From Cytophagales bacterium (GTDB lineage Bacteria > Bacteroidota > Bacteroidia > Cytophagales > Cyclobacteriaceae), in contig JADBYQ010000007.1 in the NCBI GenBank assembly GCA_020402945.1, positions 1 through 64,000 of the forward strand: a stretch of 64,000 nt of DNA. Reading direction: 5' to 3'. How positions within the stretch are numbered: the stretch's first letter is position 1; every line of letters begins with the position of its first letter. Both the position numbers and the translations under genes were made by a program. The notes beneath the pieces were generated by a model. The model had not been told where the DNA came from. It did no database searches and was given only the letters and a program-made list of their open reading frames with translations. Below are positions 1 through 7,517 of the stretch, one piece after another.

Positions 1-141
1 AGTGTTGCCAGCTGCCAATGCGGCTGGCAAGGATTGTTGTGAAGATACTCAAACTTTTGCTTGAAGAACCACTCGTGTATTAAATCAATGCTCATAGAAT
101 TCCGCTTCCAAATCTGAAATGTCCTGTCCTTCAGCAACAAC
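1..141 (-). pseudogene. REP-associated (Y1-type) transposase fragment
   Basis: Read on the minus strand, an open frame covers the whole interval and leaves the window at base 1. It encodes ..DRTFQIWKRNSMSIDLI.. followed by ..KFEYLHNNPCQPHW. The Trp-Lys-Arg-Asn block and the Tyr-Leu-His-Asn-Asn-Pro motif are typical of the C-terminal half of the small IS200-like/RAYT transposases (Y1_Tnp) that mobilise REP palindromes. On its N-terminal side the frame stops exactly where a 58-bp palindromic repeat begins (142), so the His-U-His part is missing here. The portion beyond the window edge is unknown. The family call rests on the motif only. The fragment is probably non-functional, but the repeats beside it fit the known link between RAYTs and REPs. 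Confidence 0.62.
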
Positions 142-199
142 AAGATTGTTGGTCGGGAGACCAACAATAACAAAATATTTTGACCAACGACAACTAGGG
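142..199. repeat. 58-bp palindromic repeat, copy 1
   Basis: This 58-bp unit is present again, apparently identical, at 376-433. It starts with a perfect 10-bp stem, ATTGTTGGTC, a GGGA loop and the complementary arm, followed by an AT-rich tail ending in CAACTAGGG. It abuts the truncated transposase frame at 1-141. It looks like a REP-type element. Confidence 0.8.
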
Positions 200-258
200 T
201 AATGTGGGGTTGCTGCGCAGGGCAAGCAAGTGCGCTTTTAAATGTTCTTTTATTCCTC

Positions 259-363
259 GCAGAGTCTCCGTTTTCGGGACTCTGCGCACTCTCAACTCAA
301 AACTTTCTGCCCTAAACTTTTCGTAGTGCTTATGCTTGCGCCCGAGTCCCCGAAACGGGTGAC
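259..363. repeat. Palindrome-rich spacer between the two 58-bp repeats
   Basis: No gene is credible between the repeat copies. The stretch contains a hairpin with arms GCAGAGTC (259-266) and GACTCTGC (278-285), and a larger imperfect pair, CCGTTTTCGGGACTC (268-282) against GAGTCCCCGAAACGG (344-358). It reads as structured repeat DNA rather than as coding or regulatory sequence. Confidence 0.5.
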
Positions 364-375
364 TCGCGCGAGAAA

Positions 376-433
376 AAGATTGTTGGTCGGGAGACCAACA
401 ATAACAAAATATTTTGACCAACGACAACTAGGG
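376..433. repeat. 58-bp palindromic repeat, copy 2
   Basis: Second copy of the unit at 142-199, in the same orientation, with the same 10-bp stem and tail. The remaining bases up to the next gene (434-544) hold one GC-rich hairpin at 496-519 and nothing else recognisable. Confidence 0.8.
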
Positions 434-495
434 AAGAACCCTCTGAGGCTTATTTGCACCTAAACGCCAAGTCTGGTTCTCTTCTCTAGTCAAAT

Positions 496-519
496 CGGGG
501 TTTTCCGCAGGAGACCCCG
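496..519. repeat. GC-rich hairpin downstream of the Spy-like gene
   Basis: The arms CGGGG and CCCCG with further pairing around a GCA loop form a compact hairpin just past the 3' end of the minus-strand gene at 545-1012. It lacks a T-run on the minus strand, so it may be only a weak terminator or another repeat. A related GGGGTCTCC sequence lies at 4017-4085. Confidence 0.35.
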
Positions 520-544
520 CTAACAAGAGACGTCATGCGTGTAC

Positions 545-1012
545 TTATTTTCTTACAGCCACTGGAAGATTGCCATACAGTTCATTGCGGACGGCCACAT
601 TGATGGCATCTTCTACCTGGTAAAAACGAGCAGCCACTGGTAAGGAAATAGATTTCTTGATCAGCTTATAGTACTTTTGGCGCAATTCAAGTTCTTTCTT
701 TTGAATGGCAGCACTTTCCTTTACCATTTCATCTGCATGGACTTCAGCGATACCTTTTTCAATATTGAATAAATAGGCTTCGACTAATTTTAGTCTTCGG
801 GTAAAGGCATCTATTCGCTGCTCTTCGTATTGATTATAGATGGGCCAAAACTTCTCAGCTTCATCGTTGCTCATCTGCAGGTAGTCGGCTACCAATGCTT
901 TCTTTTCTAGTTGAAATGCACTGCGCACTAATTCTGCTTCTGTTTTTTGCGCAACGGCTGTGGTGCCACACAGCAAAAGAAAAAAAACGATCAAATTTTT
1001 CATGGAAGTCAT
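545..1012 (-). CDS. Small periplasmic Spy/CpxP-like protein
   Basis: The 155-residue product starts with a signal peptide (hydrophobic core ending ..TTAVAQ, about residues 5-22). The rest is charged, helix-forming sequence with a YNQYEEQR segment and repeated Glu/Lys/Leu heptads. Size, signal peptide and all-helical character resemble Bacteroidota proteins annotated as Spy-like or as sensor of ECF-type sigma factor, which act in the periplasm in envelope stress. No catalytic motif is visible. It lies 33 bp downstream of the DUF4136 lipoprotein gene on the same strand and is probably co-transcribed with it. The exact role is not known from sequence. Confidence 0.65.
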   Translation of the reverse strand: MTSMKNLIVFFLLLCGTTAVAQKTEAELVRSAFQLEKKALVADYLQMSNDEAEKFWPIYNQYEEQRIDAFTRRLKLVEAYLFNIEKGIAEVHADEMVKESAAIQKKELELRQKYYKLIKKSISLPVAARFYQVEDAINVAVRNELYGNLPVAVRK

Positions 1013-1045
1013 ATTCGGTTAGAGTTATTACTCAAAGTTTTTAGA

Positions 1046-1576
1046 TCATTTCTTAGGCGCTGGAGGAAACCTCGCAAGAATTTTTGCCACTGCAGCCTCA
1101 ATTTTGTCTTGCTGAATGGATTTCTCTGTCACCGTTGCTGTGCCGCTGCCCATCCAAACCAATTCTTGCTTCGCTGCATCGACTAGATTAATCACCAACG
1201 TACCTTCGGTATAGTTAGTCGTATTGACCTGCGTTGTTGAAAAGCCAGTGCCGAAACCCCACCGCCTTCCATAAAATCCACCCATGTTCACAGAGTTAGC
1301 AGATGTCTGTTGTTTTTCTTCCGTTTTCACACCAAGATCAACCAACAAATTTGGCTTTTCGGCTTCTTTTAGTCCTTTGCTTTGCAGCGCACTGTGGATG
1401 GCATCAAAGATTCGCTTTCGCACCAAATCATTTACGGGCAGTTGATTGGCCTCTGCCGAAAACCCGTACGTTTTATACTTTCCAAAATCCACACTTTTGT
1501 CATAGTCAACAGTAGTTTTCAGTGACCCGCACGAAACCAGCACCAATGCAAACAATAAAATAGATAATCGATTCAT
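1046..1576 (-). CDS. DUF4136 lipoprotein
   Basis: The 176-residue protein has a lipoprotein signal peptide with lipobox LVSC (Cys near residue 16), so it should be anchored in the envelope. The mature part shows the DUF4136 pattern: VDYDKSVDFGKYKTYGF near the N-terminus, and later EGTLVINLVDAAKQELVWMGSG, a strand pair with the conserved Trp-x-Gly. DUF4136 proteins are common in Bacteroidota and have no settled function. The start codon directly precedes the basic n-region MNR. The downstream neighbour on the same strand is the Spy-like periplasmic protein, so both may serve envelope maintenance. Confidence 0.85.
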   Translation of the reverse strand: MNRLSILLFALVLVSCGSLKTTVDYDKSVDFGKYKTYGFSAEANQLPVNDLVRKRIFDAIHSALQSKGLKEAEKPNLLVDLGVKTEEKQQTSANSVNMGGFYGRRWGFGTGFSTTQVNTTNYTEGTLVINLVDAAKQELVWMGSGTATVTEKSIQQDKIEAAVAKILARFPPAPKK

Positions 1577-1637
1577 AGTTTTTTTAATTTAATAAGATGC
1601 AATTAATTCATTTTTCCCTTTGAACTTCAAAGAGCCT

Positions 1638-3356
1638 CTATTTTTTTTCATAGATGGTCTTCCCTTCTTTAATAGTTTCTAGCACAACAATATCCTTCAA
1701 CGTCATCGGATCAACTTTTAATGGATTTTTATCAAGCACCACCATATCGGCCAGTTTGCCGACTGTCAATGTGCCCTTCTTTTCCTCTTCAAAAAACTGC
1801 TCTGCACCCCAAATGGTGATCGATTTTAAGGCTTCATAAGGTGTTAGTTTTTCATCAGGTCCCATTACAGTTCCGCTGCGGCTCACCCGATTGACCGATG
1901 TCCATAAAATCATCATCATATTGGGAAACGCGACAGGTGCATCTGTGTGACTTGTGACCCTAATACCTTTCTTCAGGGCTGATTTAATCGGGCTGATTTG
2001 TTGCGCTTTGTCAGGGCCGATTATTTCTTTATACCAATCGCCCCAATAAAAAGTATGCATGGGGAATAACGAAGCAACGATGTCATATTTTTTAATACTA
2101 TCTAACTGGTCCATGCGAATCAATTGGCCATGTATTAAAATATTGCGTCTGTCTTCATTCCCATATTTGGCAGAAGCTTTACCAATAGCTCTAAATAATT
2201 GATCGGCAGCTGCATCACCATTGGCATGTGCTTTCAACTGCCAGTTATTGGCAAACGCACTATCCACAATTTTTTGAACATCTTCATCTTTAGGAATGGC
2301 AGGATAGCCTTTGTACCCCTTTTTCTGACCATCAGGTGGAATCAGGTAAGGAGAATTGCGCCAGGCCGTTCTGCCTTGTGGCGAGCCATCGAGTGTTAGC
2401 TTGAGCCCCGCAATGCGATAATGGCTTTTATACTCTTTGCTGTACCACTCGCTACCCATGTGTTGCGGAACCGAATAGTCGATCCAAGAATTTACATCCA
2501 GATACATTTTTCCTCGTGTCGCATAGTCGGCCATCTGCTCATGGTTGCCCATCGCACGACCTTCGTTGCAAGTAGTATATCCATAACTCGCAGCCATTTT
2601 TTGCCCAGCATCAAGGTATGAATCGGCTAACTCTTTGGTGGGTGGCGTAACCAATTTAAACATGTGTGGAATAGCAGCAAGCTCCTCTAATACTCCATTT
2701 GGCTCCTTGCTTCCTTTTACGCGTCTAATCACTCCTCCTTCCGGATCCTTGGATGCCGCTGTTATGCCCAATACTTCCAATCCTTTTGTGTTAACACTGC
2801 AAAAATGCCCGGAGATATGTGTTGCCATCACAGGCAAGTCGGTGGAAACCTTATCTAGGTCATCTTTTGTTGGAAAACGTTTTTCTTTTAGTACGGCATC
2901 ATCGAACCCAATTCCCACAATCCATCCTTGTGTTTTGTCAGTACCATTCTTTTGATACCATGCCTTAAGTTCATTCACCAAATCATCTATGTTATTGCTT
3001 GTACCATCGGGTGGCGCTAAAAGGTTAGCTGATATAGCTTGCGAACCAAACGCGAAAAAATGACAATGCCCATCAATGAATCCAGGAACCAAGGTCTTGC
3101 CTTTTAAATCACGCATAACCGTGCTGTCGCCTTTCATCTTTTCTGCTTCAACTTTGCTTCCTGCAAAAGCTATTTGCCCAGCCTTTACGGCAACGGCTTC
3201 AGGATAAACCGCGCTATCGCCTTCCATGGTAATGATATCGCCACCATAGTAAATGGCATCGGCAGATGTAATCACGTTGTTTTGCTTCGATGATTGATTG
3301 CAACTCATAAAGGCCACCATTAGCAAGACCAAAAAAAGGGTAAGTGTTTTTTTCAT
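1638..3356 (-). CDS. YtcJ-like amidohydrolase family lipoprotein
   Basis: This is a 572-residue metal-dependent hydrolase of the amidohydrolase superfamily (Amidohydro_3, YtcJ type). The N-terminus is a lipoprotein signal (..VAFMSC, Cys near residue 19), so the enzyme is probably exported. The metal-binding signature appears as GFIDGHCHFF near residue 95. Other landmarks are ..LKAHANGDAA.. and HGQLIRMD in the middle, and SHTDAPVAFP late in the barrel. The C-terminal LADMVVLDKNPLKVDP stretch is the usual composite beta-domain. Substrates of this family vary and cannot be read from sequence. It appears to be transcribed alone. Confidence 0.85.
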   Translation of the reverse strand: MKKTLTLFLVLLMVAFMSCNQSSKQNNVITSADAIYYGGDIITMEGDSAVYPEAVAVKAGQIAFAGSKVEAEKMKGDSTVMRDLKGKTLVPGFIDGHCHFFAFGSQAISANLLAPPDGTSNNIDDLVNELKAWYQKNGTDKTQGWIVGIGFDDAVLKEKRFPTKDDLDKVSTDLPVMATHISGHFCSVNTKGLEVLGITAASKDPEGGVIRRVKGSKEPNGVLEELAAIPHMFKLVTPPTKELADSYLDAGQKMAASYGYTTCNEGRAMGNHEQMADYATRGKMYLDVNSWIDYSVPQHMGSEWYSKEYKSHYRIAGLKLTLDGSPQGRTAWRNSPYLIPPDGQKKGYKGYPAIPKDEDVQKIVDSAFANNWQLKAHANGDAAADQLFRAIGKASAKYGNEDRRNILIHGQLIRMDQLDSIKKYDIVASLFPMHTFYWGDWYKEIIGPDKAQQISPIKSALKKGIRVTSHTDAPVAFPNMMMILWTSVNRVSRSGTVMGPDEKLTPYEALKSITIWGAEQFFEEEKKGTLTVGKLADMVVLDKNPLKVDPMTLKDIVVLETIKEGKTIYEKK

Positions 3357-3471
3357 AATGGGTAATTTGATTTTGATTTGAATGGTACTGATTGAGGGAT
3401 TAGATTTTGATTTCCTTACAGTTCTAAAATTAAACTTTCCTTTTCACAAAATTTAAATTGAGTTGTTAACT

Positions 3472-4012
3472 TTATAAAAAGAAAGTCCCTCCCAACCTGA
3501 AGACATTAATATTATTGGTAAAATTTGGATTCCAGCTTGCGTTCAATTTAAATTTATTTGGTTTAATAATTCTGTTTAAACTGAATTCTGCGGCTCAAAT
3601 ACTTTTCAACTACCGTTTGTGTTTATAAATGTCGGAATGGGATTTACAAAAAGGAATGTTTGCTTGTTGATCAAATACCTGGCATTAAACTGAAACCCTA
3701 CACCATTGCTCGTAAACATATCTCCTCGGGAAAAAGATTTGTTCCTGGCTTCGTTAAACCCAGATTTTGCAATTGGCTGCAAAATCTGCCCGGAGGGCTG
3801 AAGAAAGCACAAAAAGGGCTTTTTCAGGGTTAACCTTGACCAAAATGCCATGCATTTTGCGTCAACCTCAGGCAAATTTTGCTACTGCAAAATTTGGGTT
3901 GAGTGAATATAGTTTACATCTGGGAAAAGGGACGACTCCTTAGATACAACAAATCCTAAAACTACCCCGCCCGCCAATGACCAGTTGCTGTTCCCCAATC
4001 CATCTTTCGTCT
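3472..4012 (-). pseudogene. Decayed outer-membrane beta-barrel protein gene
   Basis: Translating the minus strand in pieces recovers barrel-like strands. Near 3900-4010 it reads GLGNSNWSLAGGVVLGFVVS and then LFPDVNYIHST. Near 3610-3750 it reads FTSNGVGFQFNARYLINKQT and then a stop after INTNGS. Near 3472-3540 it reads KFKLNASWNPNFTNN and finally FRLGGTFFL before a stop at 3472-3474. Alternating hydrophobic residues and a terminal aromatic/hydrophobic strand are typical of outer-membrane barrels. The pieces lie in different frames with stops between them, and a MITE-like insert (3757-3900) splits the gene. No function can remain. Confidence 0.6.
3757..3900. mobile_element. 144-bp MITE-like element with 14-bp terminal inverted repeats
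   Basis: The ends are AACCCAGATTTTGC (3757-3770) and GCAAAATTTGGGTT (3887-3900), inverted repeats with one mismatch. Three further perfect hairpins lie inside or at the ends: 3761-3788 (11-bp arms), 3841-3859 (8-bp arms) and 3873-3896 (10-bp arms). It encodes no protein. It sits within the remains of a barrel gene, and no clear target duplication is seen. It could be a non-autonomous transposon or a large REP-like palindrome. Confidence 0.55.
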
Positions 4013-4016
4013 AATA

Positions 4017-4085
4017 GGGGTCTCCTTCGGCAGACCACGCTGAGACTCGGAAGACCCCCGCAGCCTCGGGGTGAATGCGGGGAGT
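4017..4085. repeat. GC-rich palindromic repeat
   Basis: The segment contains GGGGTCTCCTTCGGCAGACC and then CCCCGCA / TGCGGGG arms (around 4063-4082), giving a structured, GC-rich block between the decayed barrel gene and the BamA-like gene. It resembles the hairpin at 496-519. It may end the minus-strand transcript of the BamA-like gene. Confidence 0.35.
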
Positions 4086-4108
4086 CCAGTTGTAACTGAA
4101 GATAGATG

Positions 4109-5926
4109 TTAGTTGGTCACTTGCGAGGGAGCTGCAATAAAATTAGTCGCATTTCTGATCTGAAGATTTTGTCGAAAGCTAAACCCAAATTGATTTTTGC
4201 CTCTTCCGTCATCTGGAATAAAGGTGAATCGTAATTCCATTGTTCCAAAAATCAAGTTTTCATTTCGTGTACGGAGGCCTCCATTTAATCCTATAATTGC
4301 AGGCACGCTTTTACTGCATACCAAACAATTCGTCTGCACCGCATCGATACTAACAAACGGTGCGAAGCGGAATCCTGCTAACGAAAAAGGAGTATAGAGT
4401 ACTGTTTCTAATCGTGCAAATACCTGACGAGTCCCTAAAACACTATCGGCTGCGTAGCCAAATATTTGTCTGTTAGTGATCGTGAGAAAGGAGCTTGTCG
4501 TTTTATTAAACAATTCGGTATAGCCACCCGAAACTAAACCGCGAAGCTTAGACTTCCCGGTATTGTAGGCTCGGGTATAAAAGGAAGCCTCTGCTTTCAC
4601 CAACACGTCTTCACTTTTTTGTTGTACAAATCCACCCGACTCTAATTCAATCTGATAAAAATCGCCTCGTTTACTCGCCTGGCTAAAGTCTATCTTTACA
4701 CCCGTATATGGCCGCTCCTTTCCCAATAGAGTCAGGTACCCCATCGCAGCAGACACACTGATCCCAAACGGAACATCTTCCGTTCGCCCAAAACCAACCA
4801 CATACCGTGTCTTGAAAAAGTCTCTCCGATAGAACGTCAGCTCTCCCAAGATGCCACTACTGCTTGCATAGCGAACCTGCTCGCGAATGGCGTCTTGTGC
4901 GGGCCGTTTCGAAAAGAAGTTATCGAAATAACGGACGGCCAAAAAGTAGCGATTGCGATTTGCAAATTCTCTTTTTATACCCAGGTTGAAACCAGCCCAA
5001 GTATCAACCAATTGGTATTTATAATTTAAAAAAGTAGAATCTGGTCGATTGAAAATATTGCGCGACCAATTGTTGCTCACTTCTATGCCTCCAGCTAAAC
5101 GAGAGTATGGTGACACCAGCGGCCTATGTAACCGGACGTAATACGCATACTCATTTTCAGATCCCAGACTAACCCCGTTGTTCAGTTCTGTATAGGCCAC
5201 CTCCAAATTGGCAAGACTACCGAATAAACTACTCTTCTGATATTGCAAGGCATACCCAAACCGAGGGTCACGGCTTGGGTCGAGTTTACCTGAAAACTGA
5301 AATCGTTGTCCGCCACCAGCTAAGTTGGCATCATATAAGGAAAACTCAGGTATCGTGGGCGACCCTCCCAAACTACCACCTAAACTAAACACATCGCGAG
5401 AGACGACCAAGACGTCAACAGAATCGGTTCCTTCTATTGGTGTTACCACCATGCGAGCATCCAAAATAAAATCCAGGCTACGCAAAAAGCGCTCGTTATC
5501 TGCAAGCATGTAGGGATTGAGCGGTCTGTTTTTGTAAACAAACAGATGATTGCGAATAACATTTTCTTTGGTTTGTGTGTGAAGTGAATTAGCGATCTTC
5601 CCTATGGTTTTGTTCAGCCTCTTGGTAGTATCGTATACAGAGCGTTCCAGTCCGATAAACTCCACATCTATCCTTCTAATGATCTTGTTGGAGTAGTCAT
5701 CGAAGTTTGAGCCGCTCCAGTCATTCTTTATCGTGTCATTCGGAGAAGTAGATATCAGTGCAATTCCTTTTTTCAACGCTTTGCGTGTGGCTGAAATGTG
5801 TCTACTCGAATCTCTTTTGCCCTGCGCATGGAGCAGTGGAGAAAACAGGCTTAAGAAAAACAACAAACAAACTAGCCTTTGACTCAACAGAATAATAGGT
5901 TTAAAATAAGCATTGAAACCCAGCAA
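4109..5926 (-). CDS. BamA-like outer-membrane protein with N-terminal POTRA-like domain
   Basis: The 605-residue protein begins with a hydrophobic export signal ending ..LLHAQ. A POTRA-like segment follows (about residues 80-175: IIRRIDVEFIGL, NHLFVYKNRPLNPYML, LRSLDFILDARMVVTP). From there to the C-terminus it is rich in amphipathic strands with Gly/aromatic residues, such as FGYALQYQKSSLFGSLANLEVAY, as in surface-antigen/BamA-type barrels. It is shorter than BamA (usually five POTRA domains) and has one or two. A role in outer-membrane protein or lipid transport is plausible but unproven. Its 5' end faces the divergent response-regulator gene across a 223-bp spacer without credible genes. 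Confidence 0.7.
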   Translation of the reverse strand: MLGFNAYFKPIILLSQRLVCLLFFLSLFSPLLHAQGKRDSSRHISATRKALKKGIALISTSPNDTIKNDWSGSNFDDYSNKIIRRIDVEFIGLERSVYDTTKRLNKTIGKIANSLHTQTKENVIRNHLFVYKNRPLNPYMLADNERFLRSLDFILDARMVVTPIEGTDSVDVLVVSRDVFSLGGSLGGSPTIPEFSLYDANLAGGGQRFQFSGKLDPSRDPRFGYALQYQKSSLFGSLANLEVAYTELNNGVSLGSENEYAYYVRLHRPLVSPYSRLAGGIEVSNNWSRNIFNRPDSTFLNYKYQLVDTWAGFNLGIKREFANRNRYFLAVRYFDNFFSKRPAQDAIREQVRYASSSGILGELTFYRRDFFKTRYVVGFGRTEDVPFGISVSAAMGYLTLLGKERPYTGVKIDFSQASKRGDFYQIELESGGFVQQKSEDVLVKAEASFYTRAYNTGKSKLRGLVSGGYTELFNKTTSSFLTITNRQIFGYAADSVLGTRQVFARLETVLYTPFSLAGFRFAPFVSIDAVQTNCLVCSKSVPAIIGLNGGLRTRNENLIFGTMELRFTFIPDDGRGKNQFGFSFRQNLQIRNATNFIAAPSQVTN

Positions 5927-6149
5927 AAATAGCCCAAAAAATTAGCATGGTTGAGTCGGCAAAATTAGAATTGTTAGGAAGCAAACCATCATGCAAAAAG
6001 TTTCAAAATGAAGTTTGGCTTTTTGATGTGTTCATTTTTGAACATCTTTGTACGCCAAAGAACAAGGGGGGGAGCGAAAACCGCATTTTCGGACACTTCC
6101 TGCATTGGCACAATTTTTCCTATTCACTAGTCACTAAACCTAACCTACT

Positions 6150-7517
6150 GTGAACGAAGCTGGCAAAATATTGATGATTGATGACGATGAGGACGTTCTT
6201 TTGGCAGCCAAAATGCTATTGAAGAAATCGAATCATCAGGTCATCATTGAAAAGAACCCGAATAAAATTCCCTTTCTCCTCAACAACGATACCTACGATG
6301 TGATTTTGCTGGATATGAACTTCAGCAAAGACACCACGAGCGGCAAAGAAGGCTTTGAGTGGCTGAAGGTTATTAAGGAAAGAGAACCCGAAGCCGTAGT
6401 CATTATGATCACCGCTTTTGGCGATGTAGAAATGGCGGTGCGCGCCTTGAAGGAGGGTGCCACCGATTTTGTTCTCAAACCGTGGCAGAACGAGAAATTG
6501 ATCGCCACTATATCAACTGCGATCAAGCTAAAAAAATCGTACAATGAAGTAGATAAGCTTCGGAAAGCGAAAGAAATGCTAGAAGAGCAAATCAGTCTGC
6601 CCTTTCGAGACATTATTGGCAATAGCAACGCGATCAAAGACGTGTTTTCACTAATTGATAAAGTAGCCAAAACAGATGCAAACATTTTAATACTTGGTGA
6701 AAACGGAACAGGAAAAGAGCTGGTCGCGCGCGCGATTCATCAAAAATCGTTACGAAAAGATCAATCTTTTGTGGCTGTTGATATGGGCGCTGTTACGGAG
6801 ACTCTTTTTGAAAGTGAATTATTCGGTCACAAGAAAGGTTCGTTTACCGATGCGCGCGAAGATCGACCGGGTCGATTTGAATTAGCGAATGGTGGCACTT
6901 TATTCCTCGATGAAATTGGAAACCTAAGCATGAGCCTTCAAAGCAAATTGTTAAGCGCATTGCAATCTAGACAAGTGACCCGCGTAGGCTCCAATCAACA
7001 TATCGATGTCGACATTCGTTTGATATGCGCCACTAATATGCCCCTGCACCAAATGGTGAAAGAAGGAAAGTTTCGCCAAGATTTACTCTATCGCATCAAT
7101 ACAGTAGAACTGACCATTCCTCCATTGTGCGAGCGAATTGATGATATCCCGATGTTGGCCAATCACTTTTTGAATTATTATTCGAAGAAATATAGAAAGG
7201 ACGTACTGACAATTTCCCCAGAAGCCCTCAATAAATTAAAAAAATATGCCTGGCCGGGGAACGTACGCGAATTACAACACGCCATCGAGCGGGCGTTGAT
7301 CATGGCCGACTCTCCCACGCTGCAGGAAAGTGATTTCCTTTTTAGTCGCAAAGGAAACGAAGCACAGGCAAGTGACACCTTAAATCTGGACGAGGTAGAA
7401 AAATCAGCCGTCATCAAAGCCATACAGCTCCACAACGGAAATATTTCCAAGGCGGCCGATAAACTAGGTCTCACCCGCGCATCGCTCTACCGAAGGATGG
7501 AGAAATATGGAATTTAA
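6150..7517 (+). CDS. Sigma-54-type response regulator (NtrC family)
   Basis: The 455-residue protein has a receiver domain (acidic IDDDED at 11-15, phospho-acceptor Asp55 in VILLDMNF), a central AAA+ domain with Walker A GENGTGKE near residue 182 and LFLDEIGNL as Walker B, and a C-terminal Fis-type helix-turn-helix (ISKAADKLGLTRASLYRRM). The loop that contacts sigma-54 reads GSFTDA instead of the classical GAFTGA. GTG at 6150 is the best start, because the first beta-strand (GKILMIDDD) begins just after it. The gene overlaps the downstream histidine kinase by 11 bp, so the two form a two-component operon. The target genes are unknown. Confidence 0.92.
   Translation: MNEAGKILMIDDDEDVLLAAKMLLKKSNHQVIIEKNPNKIPFLLNNDTYDVILLDMNFSKDTTSGKEGFEWLKVIKEREPEAVVIMITAFGDVEMAVRALKEGATDFVLKPWQNEKLIATISTAIKLKKSYNEVDKLRKAKEMLEEQISLPFRDIIGNSNAIKDVFSLIDKVAKTDANILILGENGTGKELVARAIHQKSLRKDQSFVAVDMGAVTETLFESELFGHKKGSFTDAREDRPGRFELANGGTLFLDEIGNLSMSLQSKLLSALQSRQVTRVGSNQHIDVDIRLICATNMPLHQMVKEGKFRQDLLYRINTVELTIPPLCERIDDIPMLANHFLNYYSKKYRKDVLTISPEALNKLKKYAWPGNVRELQHAIERALIMADSPTLQESDFLFSRKGNEAQASDTLNLDEVEKSAVIKAIQLHNGNISKAADKLGLTRASLYRRMEKYGI

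Noticed and set aside
194..463. Two opposed open frames of about 75 residues between the 58-bp repeats
   Set aside because: Both are composed of repeat and hairpin DNA, show no domain or start signal, and overlap each other on opposite strands.
3606..3875. An 89-residue minus-strand frame as a separate gene
   Set aside because: Its first half is translated from the MITE-like element and its second half from the decayed barrel gene, so it is a chance junction.
5947..6153. A 68-residue plus-strand frame before the response-regulator gene
   Set aside because: No recognisable motif, and it occupies the regulatory spacer between divergent genes.
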